Made by a program: the position numbers and the translations under genes
NCBI GenBank assembly: GCA_001695595.3
Contig: MBPM02000027.1
Coordinates: 558,001-622,000, forward strand
Direction of reading: 5' to 3'
Source: Plasmopara viticola
Taxonomy: Eukaryota; Oomycota; Peronosporomycetes; Peronosporales; Peronosporaceae
DNA length: 64,000 bases
Part shown: one piece after another, positions 46,034-57,000 of the stretch
Layout of the letters: the number at the start of each line of letters is the position of its first letter
How positions within the stretch are numbered: position 1 is the first letter of the stretch
Notes under the pieces: generated by a model
What the model was told of the DNA's origin: nothing
What the model saw: the letters and a program-made list of their open reading frames with translations, nothing else
The model's database searches: none

Positions 46034-46568
46034 TGAGTTAGTGGACGCATATTCTATCGAACGAGCCTTTTTTCAATGACCTGCTTTGGCTGGAGCGAAT
46101 CGGTCCCACAGTTTGGGAGACGTGCTCGCGACTTGTGGGTTATGTGGCGTTTACTCGCTGGAACCACAAAAAGCGATTCACGAACCTGCTAAAGATGATG
46201 TGTACCAGAAGTGAAACTGCCTTTTAAATAGCATAGAAAGAAAATGACAGGTAAACTTTAGTGTCGACTGGCTAAGCGATCGATGTTTTGCGCAATGCCA
46301 TCTTTCCGACCAGGAAAGTGGTAAGTGCATATTTTAACATTTACTTAATATTTGTTGTTAGATCAAACTTTCGATGTTCAGTACGCTGCTCGTTGGCTCG
46401 TTTACATTTCGATCTGAACGTTGTTTACCTCTTACTCATTCGTAGCTCTACTTATCTTTTTTGCTCATTGTCACGGCCAGCTTTCTTTGCTGAAAATGTG
46501 ATATCACACGGGTTGCATTAGGATTCTTTACCTTTTAATTTATCACCTTTGTATTAATCGAAACAGCT
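46034..46568. other. Intergenic upstream of FAR1-like gene
   Basis: The presumed promoter of the minus-strand zinc-module gene. A GTAAGT donor-like site near 46320 and a TTGTTAG acceptor-like site near 46362 are only about 41 nt apart and do not connect open frames, so I do not call a gene. Confidence 0.35.
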
Positions 46569-47019
46569 TTGTTTGCTAATCCACAAGCTGCCAATCTTTC
46601 TTGCATCGAACACAAGGTCCACTTTCAAACGCATTTGAAAGTGCTGATAGAGGTGCGGCATATGGTGAGAATAACAACAAATTGGCACAAATATCATTTT
46701 TTTTGTGTTCAAGATCGTGTTGAGAGTAATTCACCCTACTATGCTCAACTTAAGCGCGATATGGCCACGACGCATGCGACGTCTCCCTCTTGTGTCCCAC
46801 CCGACGCTTTTCTCGCTGTGATTAGCTGCATTGCACATTGTTCTGACTCTACTCCCAGTCCCGTCATCGCTAGAGGATTACGTCGGCGTACTTGGTTCTT
46901 GTACACTGATCAGCAACTCCGCGAGAGCCACGACGATTTTCAAAAACGAAACGAGTATGCCGCGATTGCAGCTGATTTATAACACCGAGGGCGAGCTAGC
47001 GCAGATGGACCGCCACTAA
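46569..47019 (+). other. Possible small gene, structure unresolved
   Basis: Two overlapping plus-strand frames look coding in part. One (46569-46982) includes HFQTHLKVLIEVRHM and then YYAQLKRDMATTHATSPSCV. The other, ending at a TAA at 47017-47019, includes SLEDYVGVLGSCTLISNSAR and MPRLQLIYNTEGELAQMDRH. A GTGAGA donor at about 46666 and a T-rich ...TTCAAG acceptor at about 46711 suggest an intron, but I could not join frames into one product. It could be a short spliced gene, a pseudogene, or chance. Confidence 0.25.
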
Positions 47020-47499
47020 GACAAGTTCACTGCTGTCGTCGTCATCCCTCGTACAACATACAAAAGAAGCGAACTCCTCTTTCTCACTTTTTAGTGTAAA
47101 CAAGAGCGTACGCACGGGTCGTGTCAATTCCGCAGCACAAAGTGCCTTGCTGGACTACATGGCGTCCTTACAAATTGAATTGATAGGTTAACATTGATAT
47201 AGCTTTAAGTTCCAGTCTTCGACTTTGTAAATAAGGACAATGGAAACAATATACCTTTTTCAAATTAAATGGCCTTCAAAACAAAACATGATGAAAAAGC
47301 AAAAAAATGTACCTAGCAATAAACATTTTTGCAACAATGGCAAAAATAGAGATGTAGAAAAGGAGAAAAAGAGAATTTATACCTTTCAATATTAATTTTT
47401 CGCATACAATCTTTGGGAGCCTTGAAGAGATGGTTAAAGTGCAATGCAAACAGAGAGATGGCGCGGGTTCAAATCCACTTGTTACGGAGTGGCTCGAAG

Positions 47500-48030
47500 T
47501 TGCTGGACAGACAAAACAATGGGGTGTGTTTACGTCTTCTGCTGTCAGTTGCATCACTTCAATGTGAAGAATGTAGAATTTTTTTTCAGTATGTCTTTGT
47601 TCAACTACATCGTTTGATGTGTCGGCTCGAGTTGGAACAAACAAGCCAATGGAGTATGCTGTTGAGGTTAACAGTACCAGTGGTACCTGCACATGCGGTT
47701 ATGTGAAGGATATGAGTGCTCCATGTCGAAACCTCATAGCAGCAGTCAACTTTCCACATCAACTGTCACGTGCATAATTGTTATTTGGAAATGTGTGGTC
47801 AACCAAAAAGAATCTACTTGTCTACGGTGAAGCACTCAAAGTGAAGCCATTTGTGACAAAAAGCGAACTGGTAAAGATTTAGCATCTTCAACCAAATCCA
47901 TCCAAAAGAAGAGGTTGAGCTTGAGCGAATCGAAAGACAGCGTGCTACATTAGAACTTGACGCGCCAAAAGGCGTTTATCGATGCGGCAGCTGTGGTCAA
48001 GCGGGACACAACAAGCGTCGATGCAGTTAG
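47500..48030 (+). pseudogene. Mutator-like transposase C-terminal remnant (SWIM and zinc knuckle)
   Basis: One frame reads YAVEVNSTSGTCTCGYVKDM then SAPCRNLIAAV, a SWIM zinc finger as found after the DDE domain of Mutator-like transposases. The SWIM histidine is replaced by Asn (CRN instead of CRH), a stop follows about 50 bases later, and more stops come after that. In a shifted frame a CCHC zinc knuckle appears at 47983-48024 (RCGSCGQAGHNKRRC), directly before a stop. The order SWIM then zinc knuckle is the normal transposase C-terminus, so this is one broken copy. Nothing of the catalytic domain was seen upstream. Confidence 0.75.
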
Positions 48031-48263
48031 TTGGGTATATATATATATTTTCCAATAGTTTTCTTACTTCGTAGGTAATTTTTTCATTTAGGTGGAAAAG
48101 TTATGATATTTTTTTTCCGTTTAATTTGAAAAAAGGTATATTTTATCCATTCTCCCTTGTAAATAATACTAACTAGTTTTTTACGTAACTTTGGCACCTT
48201 ACTTTTTTTTGCCCATGTATATAGCTACCCAAATTGCAAGAGAAGTCTCTTTTTGGTTTAGAA

Positions 48264-50936
48264 ATGTCCAAGAAGCCTGAGTCGGTCCATCATGCCCTTA
48301 CTGCTGCTTTAGGAACAGCATTAGACGCTTTGGAAGAAGAAACTAGCACTTATAGCTCTGAAGCTGTCGCGGACTTCGTTGTGGATAATAAAGAGGTCGA
48401 AAATTCGAGGCGTGACCGAAGTGTGGCAGCTGGAATGCAGGCCAATGTGTCAAAGGACATAGAAATGGAAGAAAGTGAGAGTACCGATTATAGTGTACGA
48501 TGTATTGAGTCCAGATCTGAGTCTAGGGCTTCATGTGGTGACAATGCGCGTGTGTGCGTGAATTGTAAGCTCGCTGTTTACGCGGAATGTTACACTGACG
48601 CATTGTCACAACCCAAGGAGAAGAGGAGCAGTACAGCAAGTAAGCAAGCCACAAGATTATGCTGGACATGTGATCCTTGTCGATGTGGCGTGGACCCACG
48701 GGTCGTAAGATGTGTTTACTGTGGGACACCAGGTGGTGAGCAAGCTTTAAAGTTAGTGGAAAAGGATGGAAATGATGGATTTTGGAAGCAATACAAGCAG
48801 TTCGAAGCGCAGTCAGTAGCAAATACAAACAAATTTGGCCATGTACTGTGCATCAACTGGGATCCACGTCGACTGGCTGCGCACATGCTTAAGGAGAGCC
48901 TGGTTAAATCTGTGAAGAAACCGGTCAAGAAAGAGCCTGCAAAAGAGATTGCGACTGAGTCTGAGATAGACACTAGCGTAGCTGTCGCGCATGTTGATAG
49001 TGGAGAACGGGAAGACGCTATTGTTGACGAAATCAAGGAGCCACTTCCTGACATGAAAGAGCTGTTGATGCGGGATTTCGTGTCTTCAAGTGAATGCTGT
49101 TTTTGCCACTCGAGAGCTGGTGTCCGGATCCAATGTCGCCGCGTTAATTGTGGGCAATTCTTTCACGCAATGTGTGCACAGAAAGGAAAAGGTCATGTCG
49201 AGCTTCGGACTGGTCTTCTGGTGCAATTTCATGCGTATTGTGATCGCCATCGCTCTTGCACGGAGAATTTTGGTGATTTATTAGCCAAGCTCGTTACGCG
49301 TCCCATACGTTTACTTGTCGGTCGTGATGACATGCGTCGATTCGGTACAATTGCGAAACACTTGCCGGATTACAAGAGTGCTATGATCGTGATGCGTGAT
49401 TTGGCATCGTTGATAGTTGGGTATTGTCACAAAAGTCTGCGTACCAGCAAAAGCAATCCACCAGATTACAATGTAAAGCATCTTCAAGTGCTTCAATTCT
49501 TTCTGAGCCACGTACCCCAGCTTGAAAAAGTGTACGGCTTGCCACCAACGCCTCTACAAGACTTGGTGAACGATAAAAAGCTATTTCGACGTCTTGAAAG
49601 GATGTTTAATCCACCAAGGTACTTGGCCAAGTATCCGGGTCCATTGAGTCAGCAACACACTTGTGATGTGTGTCTAGATCCTTTTCACGAGCGTCAGCAT
49701 CTCTTTTATTGTTCTGGAAACGACATGCCACACGTTCAGCATTGGAGATGTACGAAACGTCAGACCACCGTTCGAGAACGTGAGAGATCTGTATCAGGGA
49801 CGGGAAACGTTGGTGCGAAGAAGAAACGGAATGCGATTTTAGTCGTTCAAAACGGTATGCAAAAAGACGTTGCGCTGCCTAAGGGTCTCCCCAGCATGAC
49901 TGACGACATCATTTGTGGCGTCTGTTGTGCTCCAATTGATACGCGCGGTCTTATTGCATCTCGTAAGGAAGCAAAGCATTTGGACTTTGAGAAAAGGGAG
50001 AGCAATTTTGTGCAGAGCGGCTGCTACATTAATGTGGGTGGTGCCAAAGGACAGTGTGGTTTTGCGTACAGTGCTGGATCGACCACATCCTCGCGCAAAC
50101 CACCACGATCGACTGATGGGAAGTCTAATAGCGGTTACTCAACCGCTCAACAAACATTAACTCCTCCAAAGATGGAGCGAATCAACGTTCAGCGCACAAC
50201 AAAGTGGCTCGCTTTGGTGGCTCAGATTATACGCCAAGCTCGTATCCCAGCATCTGCGGCAGCTACGACATCAGTGAACGCGCAAGTTGCGGACACGATC
50301 GTTTCAAGTGGCTCCGAAAATGATGCTGTAGACATGGCTGCTGTACCTTTGGCTGTGGATGATGCAAAAGATGCTGGGGCCAAGTTCGTTCCCACAGCTT
50401 TAGATTCAACGGCGCCCGGGGATTCTGCAACAGCTGATGCAGCACAAACGCTACCTCCTGTCAAGCTGGAGAGTCAGTGTGCAATAAAAGCTGTTTCGGA
50501 AGCAGAAGAAGCGCAAGCGCCTGCTTCAACCCTCGCGCCTAGCACGCGATCGTCAACAATGAAAGATACTTCTTTAGTGACACCTGCCATGCAGACGCTC
50601 TTTGACGAAGCGATGCGTCTCGTCCAGCCTTACGATGCGTATGCTCTAAGCAAGTTAGAGACCGCACACGACTTTCTCGTTCACCGGAGTGGACCCGGTG
50701 TTGCAGTCTTACGCATGCTTACTCACGAATACACGCGGTTTGTGTATATCAAACATACACGCGCTGTGGAGAAAGCACGCAATGAAAAGCGTTTACGTGC
50801 CAAGTATGAAGCGCGGGAACATCGCGAGCGAGAGCGCAAGCGCATGAATCTAGAGGCCGAACGAGCACTGAAGAAGCAAATGCTGGCAATGCGCAACAGA
50901 CAACGTCAGCAATTAAAAATCCCATCATCTGAGTAA
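48264..50936 (+). CDS. PHD/ePHD zinc-finger protein, probably chromatin-associated
   Basis: Single exon, 890 residues from the first true ATG at 48264. The N-terminal ~85 residues are acidic. A cysteine-rich block near residues 90-200 resembles the second half of a PHD finger and the start of an extended PHD (VCVNCKLAVYAECYTD, LCWTCDPCRCGVDPRVVRCV, FGHVLCINWDP). A second ePHD-like block near 275-332 reads CCFCHSRAGVRIQCRRVNCG, then FFHAMCAQKG and YCDRHRS. Further zinc-binding pairs occur near 467-490 (CDVCLDPF, then FYCSG) and 548-555 (CGVCCAP). The C-terminus ends in a strongly basic coiled coil of about 60 residues. Such fingers read histone tails in chromatin complexes; no catalytic domain is present. 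The first PHD lacks an obvious opening Cys pair, so it may be degenerate. Its stop is 47 bp from the ADF stop. Confidence 0.75.
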   Translation: MSKKPESVHHALTAALGTALDALEEETSTYSSEAVADFVVDNKEVENSRRDRSVAAGMQANVSKDIEMEESESTDYSVRCIESRSESRASCGDNARVCVNCKLAVYAECYTDALSQPKEKRSSTASKQATRLCWTCDPCRCGVDPRVVRCVYCGTPGGEQALKLVEKDGNDGFWKQYKQFEAQSVANTNKFGHVLCINWDPRRLAAHMLKESLVKSVKKPVKKEPAKEIATESEIDTSVAVAHVDSGEREDAIVDEIKEPLPDMKELLMRDFVSSSECCFCHSRAGVRIQCRRVNCGQFFHAMCAQKGKGHVELRTGLLVQFHAYCDRHRSCTENFGDLLAKLVTRPIRLLVGRDDMRRFGTIAKHLPDYKSAMIVMRDLASLIVGYCHKSLRTSKSNPPDYNVKHLQVLQFFLSHVPQLEKVYGLPPTPLQDLVNDKKLFRRLERMFNPPRYLAKYPGPLSQQHTCDVCLDPFHERQHLFYCSGNDMPHVQHWRCTKRQTTVRERERSVSGTGNVGAKKKRNAILVVQNGMQKDVALPKGLPSMTDDIICGVCCAPIDTRGLIASRKEAKHLDFEKRESNFVQSGCYINVGGAKGQCGFAYSAGSTTSSRKPPRSTDGKSNSGYSTAQQTLTPPKMERINVQRTTKWLALVAQIIRQARIPASAAATTSVNAQVADTIVSSGSENDAVDMAAVPLAVDDAKDAGAKFVPTALDSTAPGDSATADAAQTLPPVKLESQCAIKAVSEAEEAQAPASTLAPSTRSSTMKDTSLVTPAMQTLFDEAMRLVQPYDAYALSKLETAHDFLVHRSGPGVAVLRMLTHEYTRFVYIKHTRAVEKARNEKRLRAKYEAREHRERERKRMNLEAERALKKQMLAMRNRQRQQLKIPSSE

Positions 50937-50983
50937 TTGGATCATTCTCAAGTATATTGCGTCCAGCTTCTTTGACGCAAGGC

Positions 50984-51481
50984 TTAGTCGTCTTCAAACT
51001 CACTGTCCGAGTCGGACGTGTTTCCGGCTGAAACGTTCATGCCTACCGCAATCTCCTTTTTAATGACAGCGCTAACTTCAATACATCCTTCGCATACACT
51101 TTGGATAGCGCTCTTAGCGTGCGTGTAGGCCATCTTGAAACCCGGGTGCGAGTTTTGCGGGATCCAAGTGACGAAAAAGAGCTTGCTGGACTTACGACCA
51201 TCGGCTGTCAGATATTCATGGTCGTACACTGCATAGCGGCAGTCAGAGTCCGGTAGTGCGGCGCTAAAGTCGACGAACGTGGTCGAGGGTGGCGCCGTGG
51301 CGTCGACCACGATCTTGTCAGCGTCAATACGAAAAAGAATGTAGCGATACTTGCGTCGCATCTTAAGCTGCTTAAATTCAGTCATAACGGCCTCCGTGGG
51401 AGCGATAGCATTGGCTGGTACGTCATCCTGGTGGCGAATAGATTGGGCGACGCCCGCAGTCTTCATGTGGGGCTCCGCCAT
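50984..51481 (-). CDS. ADF/cofilin family actin-binding protein
   Basis: Single exon, 165 residues, ATG at 51481. It begins with a ~25-residue leader, then the ADF-H fold: KYRYILFRIDADKIVVDATA, CRYAVYDHEYLTADGRKSSK, LFFVTWIPQN and FKMAYTHAKSAIQSVCEG. The K-M-x-Y-x-x-x-K segment corresponds to the long actin-binding helix of cofilins. ADF/cofilin severs and depolymerises actin filaments in the cytoplasm. Two features stand out. The N-terminus is extended compared with typical ~140-residue cofilins. The C-terminus has an acidic, Ser/Asp-rich tail (NTSDSDSEFEDD), which may be a phosphorylation site. Convergent with the ePHD gene. Confidence 0.88.
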   Translation of the reverse strand: MAEPHMKTAGVAQSIRHQDDVPANAIAPTEAVMTEFKQLKMRRKYRYILFRIDADKIVVDATAPPSTTFVDFSAALPDSDCRYAVYDHEYLTADGRKSSKLFFVTWIPQNSHPGFKMAYTHAKSAIQSVCEGCIEVSAVIKKEIAVGMNVSAGNTSDSDSEFEDD

Positions 51482-51964
51482 GACAATTGGAAAATCATGG
51501 CTGGTGACTCAAATACACTCTGCCTTATCATTATGTCACCGAATTGCTTCCAACAAATGAGACAACCTGCAAATGATTTCATTTTTTGCCAATAGTCATC
51601 GAATAAATTGTCACTTACAGCCCACTTGGCAAAACTCAAGCGCGCTTTATAAGCGCGTAGCTAACACCAATAAATTAAGAGAATAATTATGTAGCTACAC
51701 CAATAGAATAACAGGATAATTGGCCACCAAGCACACACAGTTTGGAACCCAGTTAAGCTTCCCCCCTTCCCAAGGTACGAGTGCCATCCTCTGGCGGTCG
51801 CAAAGCAGCGAGAATAGGCAAATTGTCGCTTTGTGCAGGCTCTTTGTGTGATGCTTTCAGCTATTCCTCAGAACTTGCCGTGTCGAATGGTTTTTGCACT
51901 CGACTTTACTAATGATACATTTGACATCCTTGTAGTTCTAGGTTCCTACTGATCACTGTCTACG

Positions 51965-52450
51965 ATGGCTGAAGAGGAGCAAGATTTCACATTTCACTCG
52001 ACCGACGCCGGTGCTTCAGAGACGTACCCTAGTGAAGCTGGTCAGATCCGTAAGGGTGGCTTCATTATGATTAAGGGTCACCCGTGCAAAGTCGTGAATG
52101 TGTCGACGTCAAAGACGGGCAAGCACGGCCACGCGAAGTGCAACTTTACGGCACTTGACATTTTTACGAACAAGAAGTACGAGGATATTGTTCCGTCCAC
52201 GCACACCACGTCTGTCCCGTTCGTATCGCGTGCTGAGTACACACTGCTTGACATTACGGATGATGACTTTTGCTCGCTCTTGGACGAATCTGGTGATACC
52301 CGTGAAGACATTAAGCTTCCTACTTTTCCGGAAAATTTTGCTGACGAAATTCGCGCGGACTTTGACGAAGGCAAGCAGCTTGTAGTGACTGTCCTAAAGG
52401 CTTGCGGTACGGAGCAAATTATTGCCAAGAAGGAGGACCTTTCCGGCTAG
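51965..52450 (+). CDS. eIF5A: Eukaryotic translation initiation factor 5A
   Basis: Single coding exon, 161 residues. The invariant hypusination loop STSKTGKHGHAK is present, with the modified lysine expected at K53. The N-terminal SH3-like domain (RKGGFIMIKGHPCKVVNV) and the C-terminal OB fold (about 85-157) are complete. The length matches the family. eIF5A promotes peptide-bond formation at difficult sequences and termination, and needs deoxyhypusine synthase and hydroxylase encoded elsewhere. The context upstream (pyrimidine-rich, ccttgtag at about 51928-51935) could contain a 5' leader intron acceptor, but no donor was assigned. Confidence 0.96.
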   Translation: MAEEEQDFTFHSTDAGASETYPSEAGQIRKGGFIMIKGHPCKVVNVSTSKTGKHGHAKCNFTALDIFTNKKYEDIVPSTHTTSVPFVSRAEYTLLDITDDDFCSLLDESGDTREDIKLPTFPENFADEIRADFDEGKQLVVTVLKACGTEQIIAKKEDLSG

Positions 52451-53101
52451 TTGCAGGATCAGGGTGACCTGCCTTTGAGGGCAGGGGAGACGCGCTGAAG
52501 CTTTGTGAGCTTTGGTATTAAGTGGCGTTTGCCGATCTCTATATTTTTGAAGGGCGCTAATAGAGACACGAGTTGTGTCTAGTGCGGATCTTGGTCAAAA
52601 GTAGTTGCTGAGTGCATGCGAGGTGCTAATGCAGCTGATTATTTCTCGTTTTTTTATTCATAAAGCTCTGCCTTTGTACTAAGATAACACTTTGTGAGCA
52701 AGGGTGCTCCTAGAAAGTTCTTGATTAAGAGACAGAATAAGCGAGTGTAACTAAGTTAAATTGTTATACTGTATAGAAGTATACACATGACACCCAACGT
52801 GCAATATTTCTGTTTATGAAACACCGACAATTTAGCATTTTCTTCACCCTACGTATGCACCGATGAGTATCACGTGAGCGGTGTAGCAGAGACCTCCACG
52901 TACTCTAGTTTCACGAAATTTTAACCCGAAAAGTTTGCAGTAATGAAGCAACAGATACGTATTGTATGTATACACACTGTAATAGTACTCTTTTCGAGAA
53001 TTTTACAACTAAAAATAATTCTGGGTATATTACGTATTACACAAAACAATACAGCCTGAACATCCACAGTACTACCGTAGGTACTACCTATTATAGTGTA
53101 G
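52451..53101. other. Downstream region of eIF5A
   Basis: AT-rich sequence presumably holding the eIF5A 3' untranslated region, with no recognisable gene up to the retroelement target-site duplication. Confidence 0.4.
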
Positions 53102-53111
53102 TACGTGGCTA

Positions 53112-53442
53112 TCATTTACGGAAAAGGTTGGGGTGACGCCCTCCTTCCAAGCGCGGGGGCTAAATGCTTGCGCGCTTCGGGCAGGTGCTCTCGGGCATCT
53201 GCAGGTCTCTAACGAGTCTTGCCCTTGACGCGACGGTCTCCAGCACCAGAGCGCCACCTGGGCTCTTACCAAGTCAGAAATAAACAAAATAGTGGAAGAC
53301 CCTCACGACCTTGGTGCTGGCTGCACTGCCCGCTGAACGAGACTCGACGTATGCGGACACCACCCTATGCCGTGGACTAGCCAGACTGAGCCTAGCACGT
53401 GCATAACTTGGCAACGCGATAACGTAACACAATACAATACAA
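53112..53442 (+). mobile_element. Short LINE-derived non-autonomous retroelement, copy C
   Basis: A 10-bp direct repeat, tacgtggcta, lies at 53102-53111 and 53443-53452. Between them is an element that starts near cggaaaaggttggggtgacg and ends gcgataacgtaacacaatac plus aatac repeats. The sequence order is the same as copy B: LINE 5' end, linker with gcgccacctgggctcttacc, LINE 3' end. It differs from copy B by scattered substitutions and from copy A by the full-length 5' end. The last bases of the tail diverge (aatac instead of attac). Confidence 0.88.
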
Positions 53443-53452
53443 TACGTGGCTA

Positions 53453-54089
53453 GCACTACTACTATCGCTTACAACACTTTTATCCAGCTACTTTTGTGGT
53501 ATCTAGAGGAATACTAAATTAGACTAACGCTGTAAATCCACGACTAATTCCAGGAAAATAACCCCTTAAAAAACGAAAAGCCGAAAATGCCAAAGAAGAG
53601 TGCTAAACGAAAGGCCGTAAGCAAACTTAAAAACAGCACTTTATGTTTAGCCTACTCTTTTAATTAGCAAAAGAGCCAAATGGGTCCAGGGTTGAGGGTA
53701 TAATTAGCAAAAATGCTCCGGTTTTCAACGTAAAGAGATTGTGCCGAAGCGTTCTTTAGCTGCACTAAGTTTTCATAAAAATTTTGAGCAGTAAATAGCT
53801 GGTGGATTGCGGTCTGGCTGGCAACTCAAGCAATCGCCGCAGTTTGGCCCTGGTATGGCTTAAACATTTGCAGCATAAGTCTTGATAGAAGTGCTCTATG
53901 TGAGGCACGACAACAGTCTCAACTTAAGCGATAACTTCGATGACGTTGGCTTAGAAAGCGAATCTCTTTCCTGTGCATCCACAAGCAACGAAGGACCACC
54001 ACTTGAACAGTGTGAAAAATCATAAATAAACTGTAACCGTAACGTGACTTGGCATAGTCGGTTGGTTCGAGTCTGAAAAAAGAACTGAC
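53453..54089. other. Intergenic, nothing recognised
   Basis: AT-rich sequence between the short retroelement and the LINE relic; no open frame with a motif. Confidence 0.4.
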
Positions 54090-57000
54090 TTTTATTTCAG
54101 TGTGGCCCGAAAAAAGCCTCGAAAAGCATCGAGCCATTTAAACCCAATCTTGAGTTGCAAAATCGCAAAGTCAAATATGTGTGGGCAGTTCCCAGGACTC
54201 CACAAGGTTGAAACTTCAGCAGTAAGATGCTGGAGACGAAAAACGAGAAGTAAAGCGCTGTGGTGGAGCCGATAAAGAACGTCGGAGTAGACTGGCATTT
54301 GTAGTCACGAGCCCACATAGTCGTATCAGGTCTACCTAAGACGCCGAGTCGAGAAATGGTCAATGATAGTAAATCAAATTTCATTTATAATTTTCGAATC
54401 CCTGCCACACTTAGCTCAAATACTTCATGAGTATCAAACGTCCAGGTGTGATGTGCGGTGTTAAACTTCAGTGCTTGACTAGGCTCTATTGGATAAGGAT
54501 CTAGTGAACGCAGCAGAGAGCCAGCCTTCTCCAAGACATTGTTGCATGAAAGCGCGCTGACAAGCCGCCCGGAGCCAAATTGGTTTAAATAATGGGAGAG
54601 GTTTGCAGCCGTAGTAGGTGTTGGGCACACCGTGAATAGTTGCGCTGGCCTAAAAATTCCTTGGGCAGCTAGTACTTTTGCTAACCCCAGTGGCCTTGTA
54701 GCTTTGTCTGAAGTTCTACCACAGTTGCCGTAGGTACTATATACATTATTGAGAATTGGCGTGGTTAGCCTATCAGACTTGACTTAGCATTGTATAAATT
54801 CTGCGAAATTGAGTGTGCCGTGTAAAAAGTACAAAACACCAATACGACCCAAGACTTGTCCAGCGATGGAAACGGTGTGAGGCCACGTGGTTCAGGCCGA
54901 TAAAAATGGGGGCGTAAAGAGTATCATAGTCGTTTCCCCAAGGCAAAATTGCTTTATCGAAAAGTCGAATAATCCGGTCCGCCCAACATTTTAAATTAGT
55001 CGGCATCGTGCCACTAAAGTCACTATACATAGCATGTGAAGGTGAAGACTCTCAATGTAGTCGAAAAAGGTGTTATATCTTATCCACCTTGAACCACCAC
55101 TCGCGGGCTAGAGTGTTAAGGGATTTGAAACAACACATGAAGCAAGAAATTAGTCGTGATACTCGATCTTGAAAGCCAGTGGACAAAATATAAAAAACAC
55201 TGGCCGTGTACCAAGGTACAGGTAGAATAATTGTTGAAGAAAAACAAATTGACCTCATTAAGTCCTTGCGCAGTGAAGCCATAGCAAACACCGGTTTTCG
55301 ATTTTCAGGATAAGATGCTGCAAAAATAAATACCCAAAAGTTTGGTGAAGGCATTATTTTCTACCACAATAACTCCCAGTGATAGAAGATTTGGTCATAA
55401 TGGCTCATTTTCCGGTGTCCAAGCTTGAATGGGAAGGACGACTGTCTTAGCCGTATTAAGACTCAACTAGAGGCCTTACGAAAGTCTTCCACTAATTTTA
55501 AGACGTTACTGGTACGCGGTGCAGTCATCAGCAAAGCTAATAACTGTATGGGTCGAATCATTGAGTGAGTCGGAGTCGCAAATTGAGTGACTTTCACTGA
55601 TTAACTTCGACGACGAATTCGAACCATATAAGCAAAGGCTCAATATAGAGCAAAAAAATGCTGGCGATAATGGGGCACCTTGCAGACCCCCGCACCAAGT
55701 TCAGATGGGTCAAGTGGTTGGCCATTGAACATCAGGGTTGTTCGGGTATTCGGGAAGAGACCTCGTATCCAGCGGTGGAATTGGTCCCCAAATCCATAGT
55801 GCATTAGAATCATATCAGGTGCGTCCCAAACGACACTATCAAAGGCTTTAGCGAACTCTAGTAAAACGGCCCCAATCGGGGCATTTGTGCGTGGCGAATA
55901 TCGGGTGAAATTTATTTCCCAGTAAGGAGCCGATCCTATGGGACAAAATTTTGGCCCAATTTAGCGTCCACATTAAGATATGAAATTTGTCGATAATTGC
56001 TGAGAAATTTCCGATCGCCTTTTTTATAAAGAAGCGAGACTTGGAATTTCCGCTAAAATCATTGTATAAAAACCGTCAAAAAGGGCCCCATGGAAATGCT
56101 TAGTTTGATAAAATCAGATGCCTGAAGCTCAAGAGTATTTGCACAACTTCTTAGGTGAGTTGGCAAACTCGTTTTGGGCCCCTCATTGAAATTATTATGA
56201 TCCGGGATTTCTTTTTCATAAACACAAGCGGAAAGATTCTATTTTCCTGCGTAAGTTGTTTCTGAAGAAAAAAAAACGCATGCGGGTGCTTGAAAATCTT
56301 CACCTTAAAGTAAATGAAGATCAGCATTTGCACGCTCAGGAACTATCGAGTGTCCATCCGGACCATATTACTATTGCAAAAACCCAGCTTAAAGAAAAAG
56401 CTGAATTAACAAATTTACTATTCGTTCAAGCAGAAGTTTTCCTACGCCTTGGAATCCATTAAGCGCTGCTCCAAATTTTCTGTAGACCGCCTGCCAGTCT
56501 CCACAAGGCGCCCATCCCGGTCGATATAATGGAATACCTGGAGTCGACTTGTTCCTCTTTTTTGTCGTACTGGTCTCGGATTTACTGATCGCCTCAACGG
56601 GATTTGTCCATAATAAAGCGAAACGGGATCCTTTAAAGTTGGCCCAATTCACCAAGACACTAAAGCGCGACTTACCTTGAAGGATCAGGCTTATTTGGAC
56701 AGCCCCTTCATAGCGTTTGAGTTTAATTGAGCGCTAACACACACGGCAATCGGAAAAACTCCGGGACCGGATGGTCTTCCCAGACCTACTCCTCTGGAGC
56801 AGAATATTCGAAGTTATCTCAATTCCAAAGGAGAAAAAATACTAAATTTTGTTTTTAAAATTCTCACCAAGTACTTTAGGGTTTGTTGTGGTACATCATC
56901 TAAAACACTCGCATTGATTGAGTATCCCTCTAAGGTGTATTGTACTTAAGTGGTAAATGGAAACCTGGGATCCACTAATGTGGCCTGCTCGCGCAGATAC

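Noticed and set aside
47425..47475. Second tRNA or SINE head (B-box-like gggttcaaatcc)
   Set aside because: Only a B box and a weak A-box-like stretch are visible, with no cloverleaf; too little to call.
52480..53100. Possible extra gene downstream of eIF5A
   Set aside because: Only short frames; composition fits a 3' untranslated region and spacer.
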